From Agromyces kandeliae (lineage in GTDB: Bacteria > Actinomycetota > Actinomycetes > Actinomycetales > Microbacteriaceae), in assembly GCF_009674665.1 (NCBI RefSeq), contig NZ_WKJD01000006.1, positions 124,001 through 188,000 of the forward strand: DNA of 64,000 nt, read 5' to 3'. The position numbers and the translations under genes were made by a program. Below, piece after piece: positions 1 through 8,303 of the stretch. Positions within the stretch are counted from its first letter, which is position 1; each line of letters begins with the position of its first letter. The notes under the pieces were generated by a model. The model worked only from the letters and a program-made list of their open reading frames with translations. It had not been told where the DNA came from and searched no databases.

Positions 1-578
1 CGCAGTCGATCTCCGTCATCGGGCACGAGCTGGCGCACGGCGTCACCGAGATGACGGCCCGCCTGCGCTATCGCGACCAGTCGGGCGCCCTGAACGAGCA
101 CGTCTCCGACGTGTTCGGCGCGCTGACCGAGCAGTACGCGATGGGGCAGGATGCCGAGGCGGCGACCTGGCTGATCGGCGAGGGCATCTTCACCGAGCTC
201 GTGCAGGGCCGTGCACTCCGCTCGATGCTCGAACCCGGCACCGCCTACGACGACGACGTGCTCGGCCGCGACCCGCAGCCGGCGCACTTCCGCGACTACA
301 TCGTGACCGACGCCGACAACGGCGGCGTGCACCTGAACTCCGGCATCCCGAACCGCGCGTTCGCGCTCGCGGCCGTCGAGCTCGGCGGCTTCGCATGGGA
401 GCACGTCGGCCGCATCTGGTACGACGCGCTGACGGGCGGAACCCTGCGGCCGAACGACGGCTTCGCCGTGTTCGCGGCGGCGACGCTCGCCGCCGCGCGC
501 GAGCGCTACGGCGACGTGTCGCGCGAGGTCGCGGCCGTCGCGAACGGCTGGCGCGCCGTCGGAGTCGAACCGGAGTAG
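1..578 (+). CDS. M4 (thermolysin/protealysin-type) metallopeptidase, C-terminal part
   Basis: Only the last ~190 residues are in the window; the gene starts upstream and is read from base 3. The zinc motif GHELAHGVTE (HExxH) is at the very start. The downstream NEHVSDVFGAL carries the third zinc ligand (Glu), and NSGIPNRAF and GGVH are typical of the M4 C-terminal helical domain with the catalytic His. The reaction is hydrolysis of peptide bonds on the amino side of hydrophobic residues. There is no extra C-terminal domain, as in the short protealysin branch. The next gene, 10 bp on, looks like its proteinaceous inhibitor. The propeptide and any signal sequence are outside the window, so secretion cannot be judged. 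Confidence 0.9.
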   Translation, partial: QSISVIGHELAHGVTEMTARLRYRDQSGALNEHVSDVFGALTEQYAMGQDAEAATWLIGEGIFTELVQGRALRSMLEPGTAYDDDVLGRDPQPAHFRDYIVTDADNGGVHLNSGIPNRAFALAAVELGGFAWEHVGRIWYDALTGGTLRPNDGFAVFAAATLAAARERYGDVSREVAAVANGWRAVGVEPE

Positions 579-588
579 CATCCGGACC

Positions 589-978
589 ATGGAGGTCGAG
601 GTCGTCCGCAGCGGCGGACTCGCCGGGCTGCGACTCACGTGGACCGTCGAGGTCGAGGACCAGCCCGACCCCGAGGAGTGGGTGCTCCTCGTCGAGCGCC
701 TGCCGTGGAGCGACACGCCGCCCGCTCCGCCGGAGCCCGATCGGTACACCTACCGCATCCGCTGCGAGCCCCACGTGGCGACCCTCGCCGAACGTCAGGT
801 GACCGGGCCGTGGCGCGACCTCGTCGATCGCGTCCGGGATGTCGCCGAGCCGTCGCGGAGGCGAGCGGACGTCGGCGGACGGGCGGCTCCGGCACAGCCC
901 GGCGCGCCGGACGCCGAGGGTCCCCGAACCACGGCTCCGTCCGATCCGACTCCCGCGCCGCCGGCACCGGGCGACTGA
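589..978 (+). CDS. Emfourin-like protealysin inhibitor
   Basis: A 129-residue protein that begins MEVEVVRSGGLAGL. This beta-strand plus SGG-aG start followed by a Trp strand is what I know of emfourin, the small inhibitor of M4 protealysins encoded beside the protease in Serratia and others. It lies 10 bp after the metallopeptidase stop, so the two are almost certainly co-transcribed. There is no signal peptide, so it should act in the cytoplasm. The last ~40 residues (Arg/Pro/Ala-rich) look disordered and exceed the usual ~110-residue length. The assignment rests on the N-terminal motif and on gene context. Confidence 0.72.
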   Translation: MEVEVVRSGGLAGLRLTWTVEVEDQPDPEEWVLLVERLPWSDTPPAPPEPDRYTYRIRCEPHVATLAERQVTGPWRDLVDRVRDVAEPSRRRADVGGRAAPAQPGAPDAEGPRTTAPSDPTPAPPAPGD

Positions 979-1012
979 GCACGCCGGTCGGCACCGAGTG
1001 CGCGCACCGACC

Positions 1013-1061
1013 CGGTCCCGATCCGGGACCGACGGTCCCATGCGCTCGGGACGTCGGGACC
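1013..1061. promoter_or_regulatory. Cluster of GGTCCC/GGGACC half-sites upstream of the TCS operon
   Basis: Five half-sites occur in under 50 bp: GGTCCCG at 1014, CGGGACC at 1024, GGTCCC at 1034, CGGGAC at 1047 and CGGGACC at 1055. The first two form an inverted repeat with a 3-nt gap. The cluster could be the terminator of the inhibitor gene, an operator for the membrane protein/two-component genes, or both. Confidence 0.4.
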
Positions 1062-1103
1062 GGGAGGCTGGAGGCGTTCACCCGTCACCAGAGGAGGCTC
1101 ATC

Positions 1104-1787
1104 ATGACCACCGGAACGCACCCCGAAACGGTGCCGAGCACCACACCTCGCCGATTCCACGCATCGCGGTACCTCGGCGCGGCCTTCGCCGTCGTCTTCC
1201 TCGCCGGACTCGTGCTGATCTCGCTCCCGCCGTACGTCTACGGCGGCACGCTCGCCGATTGGGCGTCGGGCGTCGACGACGAGGCGCGCCTCAACCTCCT
1301 GGTCGGGCTCTCGACGATCGTCTTCCCCGTCGCCGGCATCCTCCTGATGTGGTCGGCAGCGCACCTGCGCACCGCGATCGACCACGATCGCCCGCGGCCG
1401 TCGATCCCCGGTCAGTTGGCGGTGCTCGGCGCTGCCGTCACGTCGATCGGCGTGGTCGTGGCCGCCAGCGCGTCGGCCGCGGCTGCGCACGTCGTCGCGC
1501 CCAGTGCCGACGGCGGGTTCCCGGCGGTGCCCGAGGTCGCGTACGGGCTCGAGATGTTCTCGAGCCAGGTGTTGAACCCGAGCTTCTTCGGCCTGTCGCT
1601 CATGGTCTTCGCACTGAGCGTCGGCCTGCGGCGGGTCCGTCGACTGCCCGGCTGGCTCGCGTGGGCCGGCTGCATCCTGGCTCCCCTGCTCCCGGTGGCG
1701 TGGATGCTGGGCATGATCCCGCTCCTGCTCGCGGCGGTGTGGGTCGCCATCGCGACGGCAGTGGTGGATACTGAGCCGCAAGGCTGA
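1104..1787 (+). CDS. Conserved-looking membrane protein, unknown function
   Basis: The start is ATG after GAGGAGG (about 1091-1097), giving 227 residues. After ~25 polar residues there are about five hydrophobic segments: YLGAAFAVVFLAGLVLI, LLVGLSTIVFPVAGILLM, LAVLGAAVTSIGVVVAA, a segment around FFGLSLMVFALSVGL, and a C-terminal stretch ending in VAIATAV. I do not recognise the family. It sits 30 bp before a sensor kinase and is probably in the same operon, so it may be a signalling accessory or a target. Confidence 0.6.
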   Translation: MTTGTHPETVPSTTPRRFHASRYLGAAFAVVFLAGLVLISLPPYVYGGTLADWASGVDDEARLNLLVGLSTIVFPVAGILLMWSAAHLRTAIDHDRPRPSIPGQLAVLGAAVTSIGVVVAASASAAAAHVVAPSADGGFPAVPEVAYGLEMFSSQVLNPSFFGLSLMVFALSVGLRRVRRLPGWLAWAGCILAPLLPVAWMLGMIPLLLAAVWVAIATAVVDTEPQG

Positions 1788-1817
1788 GCCGTCATGCGGG
1801 CGGGAGGCGTCGGCGTC

Positions 1818-3866
1818 ATGGGCAGGAGCACCTCGGCCCCGCGATGGGCGTGGGCGGTGACCGCGGTCGCCTTCGCGTCCGGTTCCGCGCTCGTCGCGGT
1901 CCTCCTGCTCAACGCCGCCGCCCTGCCGTCGGCACTCGACGAACAGCTGCCCTTCTACATCGGCACCACGGTCTTCGCGCCGATCTTCAGCGCGCTGGCG
2001 GCGGTCATCCTCCGTCGGTTCCCGCGGCATCCGATCGCCTGGATCATGGTGGGCGTCGTGGTCGGCGTCATCGCGGACACCGCGGCGCGGTGGTACGCGA
2101 TCACCGGCCTGTACCTGGAGCCGGGATCGCTGCCCGGTGTCGCCTGGGCCGCGTGGTTCGCGGAGTGGAACTGGTTCCCCTCGATGCTGGTGTTGTTCGT
2201 GTTCGTCCCGCTCCTGTTCCCCGACGGGAGCCCGCCCGGTCCGCGGTGGCGCCCCGTCGTGATCGGACTGATCGCGTGGCTTGCGCTCGCGACGATCGGC
2301 TACGCCCTCTACCCGAGCGATCCCGTCGACTTCGCCCGGGTCGAGCGTCCCGTCGCGGTCGAGCCGGCGATCGTGCTCGCAGTGCTGATGCTCCTGACCC
2401 CGGTCGCCATCGGAGTCGGCCTCGCGGCGGTCGTGGTGCGCTGGCGACGCACGATCGGCGACGAGCACGAGCAGTTGCGGTGGATGCTGTGGGCGGCGAG
2501 CCTCTCCGTGGCGGGGTGGGCCGTGATGATGGTCGCGGGCACGCTCGGTACGGAGTGGGGACTCGGCGGCGCATTCCTGACGTGGATCCCCCTGCTCCTG
2601 ATCCCGGTGTCGGTCACGATCGCGATCGTGAAGTACCGCCTGTACGACATCGACCTCGTCATCAATCGGACGCTCGTGTACGGGGCGCTCACGGTCGCGG
2701 TGCTCGCGGCGTACGGACTGTTCGTGCTCGCCGTCACGGCCCTCACGCCGCTCTCGATCGACTGGCGCGGATCCGTCCTGATCGTGCTCGTCGTGGCGAT
2801 CGCCGCGTACCCGCTCCGCGAGTGGCTCCAGCGGATGGTCAATCGGCGCATGTACGGCGATCGCGACGACCCCGCCAAGGCGATGTCGCGACTCGCGCGT
2901 CGGGTCTCCGACGCGCTCGCGCCCGCGGGCGTCCTCCCCGCCGTGGCCGAGAGCGTCGGCCAGGCGCTGCGGGTGCCGTACGTGGCCGTGCGCGTGGCGG
3001 GTGTCGCCGGCCCGACCGCGGCGTTCGGCACCCCCACCGGCGATCCGGAACGATTCGAGCTCGTCCACCAGGGCGAGGCGGTGGGCGTCCTCGAAGTCGG
3101 GCGCCGCAGCGAACGCGACCAGTTCTCGCCCGCCGACGTGCGACTGCTCGAGGACGTCGCACGTCAGGTCGCCGGGACCGTGCGCGCCGTGCAGCTCGCG
3201 ACCGAGCTCCAGGCGTCGCGTGAGCGGCTGGTGCTCGCCCGCGAGGAGGAGCGGCGGCGGCTCCGCCGCGACATCCACGACGGCGTGGGCTCAGCCTTGG
3301 CGGGCCTCGCGTTGCAGGCGGGCAACCTGCGGCGCGCGCTGCCGGATTCGCCCGACGTCGCGATCGGCCTCGCGTCGACCCTCGAGGCGAGCATCCAGGG
3401 CACGATCCGCGACATCCGCCGGATCGTCGACGACCTGCGGCCGCCCGCACTCGACGACCTCGGACTCGATGGCGCGCTGCACGAGCGCGCGGCGGCGCTC
3501 CTGCCCGGTGCGGCGACCCTCGAGGTCAGGCTCGACGGCGCCCAACTGCCGGCCGCCGTCGAGGTCGCGGCGTACCGGATCGCGACCGAGGCGATGACGA
3601 ACGCCGCGCGGCACAGCGGATCGGAACGGGTGCGCGTCCTCGTGGATGCGACCTCCGACCCCCGCACGCTCAGACTCGAGGTCAGCGACGACGGCGCGGG
3701 GATGTCCGCATCGATCCGGAGCGGCGTCGGACTGCCGTCGATGCGGGAACGGGCCGTCGAGCTGGGCGGCTCGTGCGAGGTGGATGCGGCTCCGGAGGGC
3801 GGCGCCCGGGTGCGGGCCTCGATCCCGATCATGGGGACGGATGACCCGGGGGATCGTCGACCGTGA
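1818..3866 (+). CDS. Membrane sensor histidine kinase (NarL/DesK-type, HisKA_3)
   Basis: About eight N-terminal membrane helices (residues ~10-320) precede a cytoplasmic GAF-like region (~350-450). The dimerisation/phosphoacceptor segment EEERRRLRRDIHDGVG follows, with phospho-His at about residue 487, and then an HATPase domain with N-box EAMTNAARHS and G-box DDGAGM...GVGLPSMRER. The kinase autophosphorylates and passes the phosphate to the next gene product. The start at 1818 (MGRSTSAP) is preferred over the upstream ATG at 1794 because GGAGG lies 10 nt before it. The stop overlaps the response-regulator start as GTGA, implying translational coupling. The signal sensed is unknown. Confidence 0.9.
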   Translation: MGRSTSAPRWAWAVTAVAFASGSALVAVLLLNAAALPSALDEQLPFYIGTTVFAPIFSALAAVILRRFPRHPIAWIMVGVVVGVIADTAARWYAITGLYLEPGSLPGVAWAAWFAEWNWFPSMLVLFVFVPLLFPDGSPPGPRWRPVVIGLIAWLALATIGYALYPSDPVDFARVERPVAVEPAIVLAVLMLLTPVAIGVGLAAVVVRWRRTIGDEHEQLRWMLWAASLSVAGWAVMMVAGTLGTEWGLGGAFLTWIPLLLIPVSVTIAIVKYRLYDIDLVINRTLVYGALTVAVLAAYGLFVLAVTALTPLSIDWRGSVLIVLVVAIAAYPLREWLQRMVNRRMYGDRDDPAKAMSRLARRVSDALAPAGVLPAVAESVGQALRVPYVAVRVAGVAGPTAAFGTPTGDPERFELVHQGEAVGVLEVGRRSERDQFSPADVRLLEDVARQVAGTVRAVQLATELQASRERLVLAREEERRRLRRDIHDGVGSALAGLALQAGNLRRALPDSPDVAIGLASTLEASIQGTIRDIRRIVDDLRPPALDDLGLDGALHERAAALLPGAATLEVRLDGAQLPAAVEVAAYRIATEAMTNAARHSGSERVRVLVDATSDPRTLRLEVSDDGAGMSASIRSGVGLPSMRERAVELGGSCEVDAAPEGGARVRASIPIMGTDDPGDRRP

Positions 3867-4591
3867 CCGACACCACGCTCCGAGTGCTGGTCGTCGACGA
3901 CCACCCGGTGTTCCGCGACGGCCTCGTCGGCGCGTTCGCGACGGTGCCGGAGGTCGAGGTCTGCGGCACCGCGGGCGACGGCCAGGACGCCGTCCGGGAG
4001 AGCGAGCGGCTGCGCCCGGACGTCGTGCTGATGGACCTCAACCTCCCGACGATGAGCGGCGTGGAGGCGACGCGCGCGATCGTCGATGCGGGCCCCGGGG
4101 TGGCGGTGCTCGTCCTCACGATGCTCGACGACCCCGACTCCGTGTTCGCGGCGCTGCGCGCCGGGGCGCGCGGGTACCTGCTGAAGGGATCGAGGCCGGA
4201 GGAGATCGTCTCGGCGGTGCTGGCCGCCGGACAGGGCGAGGCCGTCTTCGGACCTGGCATCGCCGACCGCGTGCTGGCGTACTTCTCGGCCACGCGAGCG
4301 CGGTCCCGACCCGTCCCGTTCCCCGAGCTGACGGACCGCGAACGAGAGATCCTCGAGCTCATCGCCTCGGGCGAGCGCAACACGGACATCGCCCGCCGCC
4401 TGTACATCAGCCCCAAGACGGTCCGCAATCACGTCTCGAACATCTTCTCCAAGCTGCACGTCGCCGACCGTGCGGAGGCGATCGCCCTCGCGCGAGACGC
4501 CGGCGTGGGATCGGCCGCCACGGAGGGTCGCGATCCGCGTCCGCGGGCGGACCCCGACCCGGCTGCTCCGCCGACGGCTCCCGCCGAGTGA
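3863..4591 (+). CDS. LuxR/NarL-family response regulator
   Basis: 242 residues from a GTG start that overlaps the kinase stop by 4 bp. The receiver domain has the acidic pair VDDHPVFRDG, phospho-Asp in VVLMDLNLP (about D58), and the Thr/Lys switch positions LVLTML and YLLKGS. The C-terminal HTH reads LTDREREILELIASGERNTD followed by SPKTVRNHVSNIFSKL, the classic LuxR pattern. A Pro/Ala-rich tail of ~25 residues follows. It is the cognate partner of the upstream kinase. The half-site cluster at 1013-1061 is a candidate autoregulatory target. Confidence 0.93.
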   Translation: MTDTTLRVLVVDDHPVFRDGLVGAFATVPEVEVCGTAGDGQDAVRESERLRPDVVLMDLNLPTMSGVEATRAIVDAGPGVAVLVLTMLDDPDSVFAALRAGARGYLLKGSRPEEIVSAVLAAGQGEAVFGPGIADRVLAYFSATRARSRPVPFPELTDREREILELIASGERNTDIARRLYISPKTVRNHVSNIFSKLHVADRAEAIALARDAGVGSAATEGRDPRPRADPDPAAPPTAPAE

Positions 4592-4619
4592 GCGCGCCGC
4601 GACGACGAGCGCCGTCGAT

Positions 4620-5417
4620 TCACGCCGCGCGGAGCTCGCCCCGGACGATCGAGTCGCCGGAGTGCGCGGGGTCGCCGTCGACCGGTTCGGCCGAGACGTC
4701 GACCAGCGGGTACTCGTCGAGGTCGATGCCGTCGGGGACGACGAGGCGCGCCGTGTCGCCGTCCATCAGGCCGAGGCTGACGAGGCCGGACGCGTCGGAC
4801 CGGATGAGCCACACCTCGCGCACCTCCCCCTCCGGCACGTCGGCCGCGAGGTCGACGAGGATGGTGCGCTCCCCGGCCGCGTCCTGCTCGACCGTCGCGG
4901 TACCGACCGCGTCCCAGCCGGGGAAGGCGTCGAGCTCGGCACTCGCGAGCACGGTCGTCGCGTCGGGCACCGTGCCGCGTCCGCCGATGGCGACGCCGAT
5001 GCCGATGCCCGCGAGCAGGCCGACGACCGCGGCGGCCGCGGCGATCGGCCACCACCTGCGCCGCCGGGCGCGCGCCGCCGGTGCCGCGACCGACGGGGTG
5101 CGAGGCCGGCTCGGCGGGACGTGGCGCTCCGGAGTCGCGGCCCGCAGCGCCGGGTCGCCCGCGTCGACCTGCGCGAACGGGTCGCCGGCGAGTTCGGGGG
5201 CGAGCCCCAGTTCGTCGTGGATGCGCGTCCACACCGCCGTCGGCGGGGCCTCGAGATCCTCGGACGAACCCTCGCGGCCGAGGTCGACCGTTCGCGCGAG
5301 CGCCGCGTACTCCGCCGCGCACACGTCGCAGGCGTCGAGGTGGGCGCGAACCGCGGCATCGGGCTCGCGGCCGTCGAGGGCCAGCACGGCCAGCTCATCA
5401 GGCTCGACGTGGTCCAT
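4620..5417 (-). CDS. Anti-sigma factor, RskA-like
   Basis: 265 residues. The N-terminal anti-sigma zinc motif is AHLDACDVCAAE (His plus two Cys, residues ~25-36). A linker and one membrane helix around WWPIAAAAAVVGLLAGIGIG follow, then an extracytoplasmic anti-sigma-K C-terminal domain (GEVREVWLIRSD, LGLMDGD, typical of RskA). It should hold the adjacent ECF sigma factor at the membrane until a signal releases it. The ATG at 5417 fits the GGAGG at 5424-5428 (6-nt gap) better than the ATG at 5420. The coding start overlaps the sigma gene's 3' end by 20 bp. Confidence 0.87.
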   Translation of the reverse strand: MDHVEPDELAVLALDGREPDAAVRAHLDACDVCAAEYAALARTVDLGREGSSEDLEAPPTAVWTRIHDELGLAPELAGDPFAQVDAGDPALRAATPERHVPPSRPRTPSVAAPAARARRRRWWPIAAAAAVVGLLAGIGIGVAIGGRGTVPDATTVLASAELDAFPGWDAVGTATVEQDAAGERTILVDLAADVPEGEVREVWLIRSDASGLVSLGLMDGDTARLVVPDGIDLDEYPLVDVSAEPVDGDPAHSGDSIVRGELRAA

Positions 5418-6066
5418 CATCCACCTCCCATCGTGATCTCAGCCGGCTCAGGCTGCGTCGGACATGGCTCTTCACGGTGCCGATCGGGAGGTTCAACGCC
5501 TCGGCGATCTGCGAATGGCTGAGCTGGTCGTAGAACGCCAGCTGCATGACCCGTCGCGGCACCGGCTCCAGCCGGCCGAGTTCCTCGGCGACCATGGCAC
5601 GCTCGGCGAAGTCGTCGTCGACCTCGGTCGCGGCGACGGACGCCTCGGCCACGAGGCTCTCCTCCAGGCGTCGGGTGCGAGCACGTGCTTCGTGCGCGTC
5701 GGCGATGCGGTGCTTCGTGATGCCGACGATCCATGCGCTGAGCGTGGACCGGGAGACGTCGAAGGTGCCCCGCCCGCGCCACGCGGCGAGGTAGACCTGC
5801 TGGGTCACGTCCTCGGCGTCGGTGCGATCTCCGAGCGAGCGCAGCGCGAGCCGGAAGACCAGCGGCGACCAGCGCGAGTACGCCTCGCGGAGCGCGCGCT
5901 CGTCGCCTGCGGAGAACTGCTCCGCGAGGGCTCGGTCGTCGAGGGTGTCGAAGGCGATCGGGCTCACCGTGCGGCGCTCATCCCTTCGTCGGCTCTGGCG
6001 GGACCGCACGTCGACCATGACGAGCGGCGGCGCCGCGATCGTCGACTGCGGCGTGGCCATCAGCAT
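5398..6066 (-). CDS. ECF RNA polymerase sigma factor, SigK-like
   Basis: 222 residues. The sigma-70 region 2 is visible (AYSRWSPLVFRLALRSLGDR, then TDAEDVTQQVYLAAWRG). Region 4 follows with the HTH LSHSQIAEALNLPIGTVKSH. The start at 6066 is chosen because GGGAGGGG stands ~8 nt upstream; a longer ATG at 6096 lacks a ribosome-binding site. It directs RNA polymerase to its own regulon and is paired with the overlapping RskA-like gene. It follows the sortase by only 37 bp, so the sigma/anti-sigma pair may be read through from the surface-protein genes. Confidence 0.9.
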   Translation of the reverse strand: MLMATPQSTIAAPPLVMVDVRSRQSRRRDERRTVSPIAFDTLDDRALAEQFSAGDERALREAYSRWSPLVFRLALRSLGDRTDAEDVTQQVYLAAWRGRGTFDVSRSTLSAWIVGITKHRIADAHEARARTRRLEESLVAEASVAATEVDDDFAERAMVAEELGRLEPVPRRVMQLAFYDQLSHSQIAEALNLPIGTVKSHVRRSLSRLRSRWEVDDGPRRA

Positions 6067-6103
6067 ATCGAGCACCCCCTCCCATCTCCTCGGCATCCAC
6101 GCG

Positions 6104-6808
6104 TCACGTCGGAACTGCGGTCACGACGAGGTTGCTGAGGTACCGCCGCGCCTCGTAGTCGAACGCGCCGCCGCACGTGACGAGCGTCAACCGCGGCGGC
6201 CCGGAACGATCGAACGCGGCATCCCAGTCGACAGCGGCCTTCTCCGTGACCTGGAGCGACTCGACGGCGTACGCGTGGCGCGTGCCCGCGGCATCCGTCA
6301 CGAACACCGCGGTGCCCGATGCCGCATCCCGCAGCCTCGCGAACGGCAGCACGTCGTACTCGAGCGAGTCGACGTGGGCCGCGATGACGGTCGACCCCGC
6401 GTCCGAGCCGGGCGCCGGCCCCCACCGGTACCATGCGGCGAGCGCCGGATCGTCGAACAGTCCCATCGACCCGTCGGTTCCGAGGCCGACCGGCTCGATC
6501 GACATGTCGATGCCGAGGTCGGGGACCTCGATCCGGACCGGGGCCGGGGGCGCGGGCGCACGATTCGCCTCGAGCGAGGCGGAGCGACGCGGGATCTCGG
6601 GAACCGCGGATGCCGGCGCCGCCGCGGCCGGCCGTGCCCCAATCGCGTCGGACGCGGTCGGCTCGGGCGTCGCCGCCGACGGCGACGGGGCGGGGTCGGG
6701 CGCGTCGCCCCCGCCCGGCGCGATCGCGCACCCGACGAGGACGGCCAGCACGGCGACGGCCGCGACCGGGGACCCGAACACCCCGGCCGCGACCGTCTTC
6801 CCCCGCAT
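6104..6808 (-). CDS. Class F sortase
   Basis: 234 residues. The N-terminal hydrophobic segment ends in LVGC, which could be a lipobox (Cys27) or a plain anchor. A Pro/Ala-rich linker to about residue 88 precedes the sortase barrel. The catalytic residues are visible: His145 in IAAHVDS, Cys212 in LVTCGG and Arg221/222 in EARRYLSN. The family is a membrane-anchored transpeptidase that cleaves a sorting signal and joins the protein to a nucleophile. It starts 5 bp after the DUF4397 gene, its usual partner in actinobacteria. The natural substrate is not evident, since that neighbour has no LPxTG. Confidence 0.88.
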   Translation of the reverse strand: MRGKTVAAGVFGSPVAAVAVLAVLVGCAIAPGGGDAPDPAPSPSAATPEPTASDAIGARPAAAAPASAVPEIPRRSASLEANRAPAPPAPVRIEVPDLGIDMSIEPVGLGTDGSMGLFDDPALAAWYRWGPAPGSDAGSTVIAAHVDSLEYDVLPFARLRDAASGTAVFVTDAAGTRHAYAVESLQVTEKAAVDWDAAFDRSGPPRLTLVTCGGAFDYEARRYLSNLVVTAVPT

Positions 6809-6813
6809 GGTGA

Positions 6814-7647
6814 TCAGCGCTCGGCCTTCGCCGACGCGGCCTTGCGGACCGCACCGGCGGCGATCGCGATCACCGAGAGCGCCGCGACGCCCGCGGCCGC
6901 CCAGAGCCCGAACACGCGCTCAGGTGCGTTCGTCGCGACGAGTCCGGCAGCCCCCGCCGGGACCCCGTCGGGGCTCGAGTGCATGCCCGTCACCGTCTGC
7001 ACCGCGAGTGCGAGCGTGTCGTCCTCGAGGCTCCCCCAGGCGTAGGCGATCGTCAGCGTGCCCTCCGCCACGTCGACGGGTGCCGGCCCGAGCACCGGGT
7101 CGGTCGTGCCCGCGGCGGCGACCGAGGCCTCGACGGTGCCCGCGGGCAGGTCGAGCGATGCCTCGTCGGGGTTCGCGAGGTCCGTGATCACGGCCTCGCC
7201 GCCGGCGAGGACGTCGACGGCGGGTGCCGCGGCGACGTGGCGCACCGTCAGGCGGCCCTCTCCGGCGGCGATCTCGGAGACGTCGTTCGTGAACAGGTTC
7301 GCGGTCGGGTTGCCCTCGGCGTCGAGGTTCGCGACGGCCGTGTAGTTCCCGCCCGCCTCGAGCGGCAGGTCGACGGGCCCGATCACGGGCTCCGAGGAGT
7401 CCGCTGCGTCGGCGGCGGTGATCGCCACCGAGTACGTGCCCGCGGCCAGCTCGAGCGGGCCGGCGAGGTCGCCGGGCTCGAAGTCGTCGAGCGTCAGCTC
7501 GTCGTTCACGTACACGTCGACGGTGAGGCCGGGGACCCCGTGCAGCACGGAGAGCATGGCCGCGTCCTCGGCGGCGTTGGCCGGCGCGAGTCCGCCGAGC
7601 GCGACGAGCGCTCCGGCGCCGATTCCGGCGGCGATGATCTTCTTCAT
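6814..7647 (-). CDS. DUF4397 domain secreted/cell-surface protein
   Basis: 277 residues from ATG 7647 with GGAGG just upstream. A Sec signal peptide (MKKIIAAGIGAGALVALGG, then ANA) precedes two Ig-like repeats of the DUF4397 type (VLHGVPGLTVDVYVNDE and VRHVAAAPAVDVLAGGE, each starting H-x-x-x-x-P-x-V-D-V). A C-terminal hydrophobic helix and the basic tail VRKAASAKAER follow. The architecture is that of a wall or membrane anchored surface protein. No LPxTG-like motif precedes the helix (the segment there is TNAPERV). It is the first gene of the sortase/sigma array. Confidence 0.85.
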   Translation of the reverse strand: MKKIIAAGIGAGALVALGGLAPANAAEDAAMLSVLHGVPGLTVDVYVNDELTLDDFEPGDLAGPLELAAGTYSVAITAADAADSSEPVIGPVDLPLEAGGNYTAVANLDAEGNPTANLFTNDVSEIAAGEGRLTVRHVAAAPAVDVLAGGEAVITDLANPDEASLDLPAGTVEASVAAAGTTDPVLGPAPVDVAEGTLTIAYAWGSLEDDTLALAVQTVTGMHSSPDGVPAGAAGLVATNAPERVFGLWAAAGVAALSVIAIAAGAVRKAASAKAER

Positions 7648-7745
7648 GGTGTCCTCCCGGTCGTTCCCGCGGTTCGCGGGGCGGATCTTGCCTGACACCA
7701 CTTCCTTCCGGATCAACCGCGCGATCGGATGCACATGCATGCAAA

Positions 7746-7758
7746 GATCTCCGAGATC
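7746..7758. promoter_or_regulatory. Palindromes upstream of the DUF4397 gene
   Basis: GATCTC-C-GAGATC at 7746-7758 is a perfect inverted repeat with a 1-nt centre, and TGCATGCA at 7736-7743 is an 8-bp palindrome. Both lie ~90-110 bp upstream of the DUF4397 start. They are candidate operators, with no direct evidence of function. Confidence 0.3.
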
Positions 7759-7779
7759 GGCGTCCGGCCGGCATGACGA

Positions 7780-7810
7780 AGGCCGGCGCCCGAGCTCGGT
7801 GCGCCGGCCT
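7780..7810 (-). terminator. Hairpin terminator after the FKBP gene
   Basis: Perfect 10-bp arms AGGCCGGCGC / GCGCCGGCCT enclose an 11-nt loop that is itself partly self-complementary (CGAGCTCG). It lies 23 bp past the FKBP stop. There is no T-tract, as is common in high-GC actinobacteria. Confidence 0.7.
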
Positions 7811-7832
7811 CCGGCCGTTCGAGGAGACTCGG

Positions 7833-8201
7833 TCAGCTGACGCCGAGCAGGTCGATCACGAAGATCAGCGTCTTGCCCGAGAGCGGGTGACCGCCCGCGG
7901 TGCCGTAGGCCTTCTGCGGCGGGACGGTGAGCTTGCGTCGGCCGCCGACCTTCATGCCGGGGATGCCCTCCTGCCAGCCGGCGATGAGCGCCTGCAGCGG
8001 GAAGTTGATCGACTGGCCGCGGCTCCACGACGAGTCGAACTCCTCGCCCGAGTCGTACTCGACGCCGAGGTAGTGGACGTCGACCGTCGAGCCGGGAGCG
8101 GCCTCGGGGCCGTCGCCGACGACGACGTCCTCGATGACGAGCTCGACGGGAGCCGGACCCTCGGGAGCCTCGACCTCGGGCTTGCTGTTCGTATCAGTCA
8201 T
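7833..8201 (-). CDS. FKBP-type peptidyl-prolyl cis-trans isomerase
   Basis: 122 residues, a single FKBP domain. Active-site strands and loops are recognisable: GSTVDVHYLGVEYDSGEEFD, INFPLQALIAGWQEGIPGMK, and KLTVPPQKAYG. The C-terminal strand ends in LIFVIDLLGV. It catalyses cis-trans isomerisation of X-Pro bonds and, lacking a signal peptide, should be cytoplasmic. ATG 8201 is chosen because the protein then starts with the normal short acidic leader; longer frames lack a domain upstream. It appears monocistronic, bounded by hairpins on both sides. Confidence 0.93.
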   Translation of the reverse strand: MTDTNSKPEVEAPEGPAPVELVIEDVVVGDGPEAAPGSTVDVHYLGVEYDSGEEFDSSWSRGQSINFPLQALIAGWQEGIPGMKVGGRRKLTVPPQKAYGTAGGHPLSGKTLIFVIDLLGVS

Positions 8202-8303
8202 GGGTCCATCCAAACGGATGCCGCGTGCCGACTCAATCGCGGACGCCCGTCCACCACGCTCTTGCGCCAACGGCGAACACGTTGCAGTCTGTAGCCCTAA
8301 GAG

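Noticed and set aside
795..3278. Open frame of 827 codons on the minus strand
   Set aside because: It runs antisense to the membrane protein and sensor kinase genes. Its translation is Arg/His/Asp-rich without a domain, typical of a GC-rich shadow frame.
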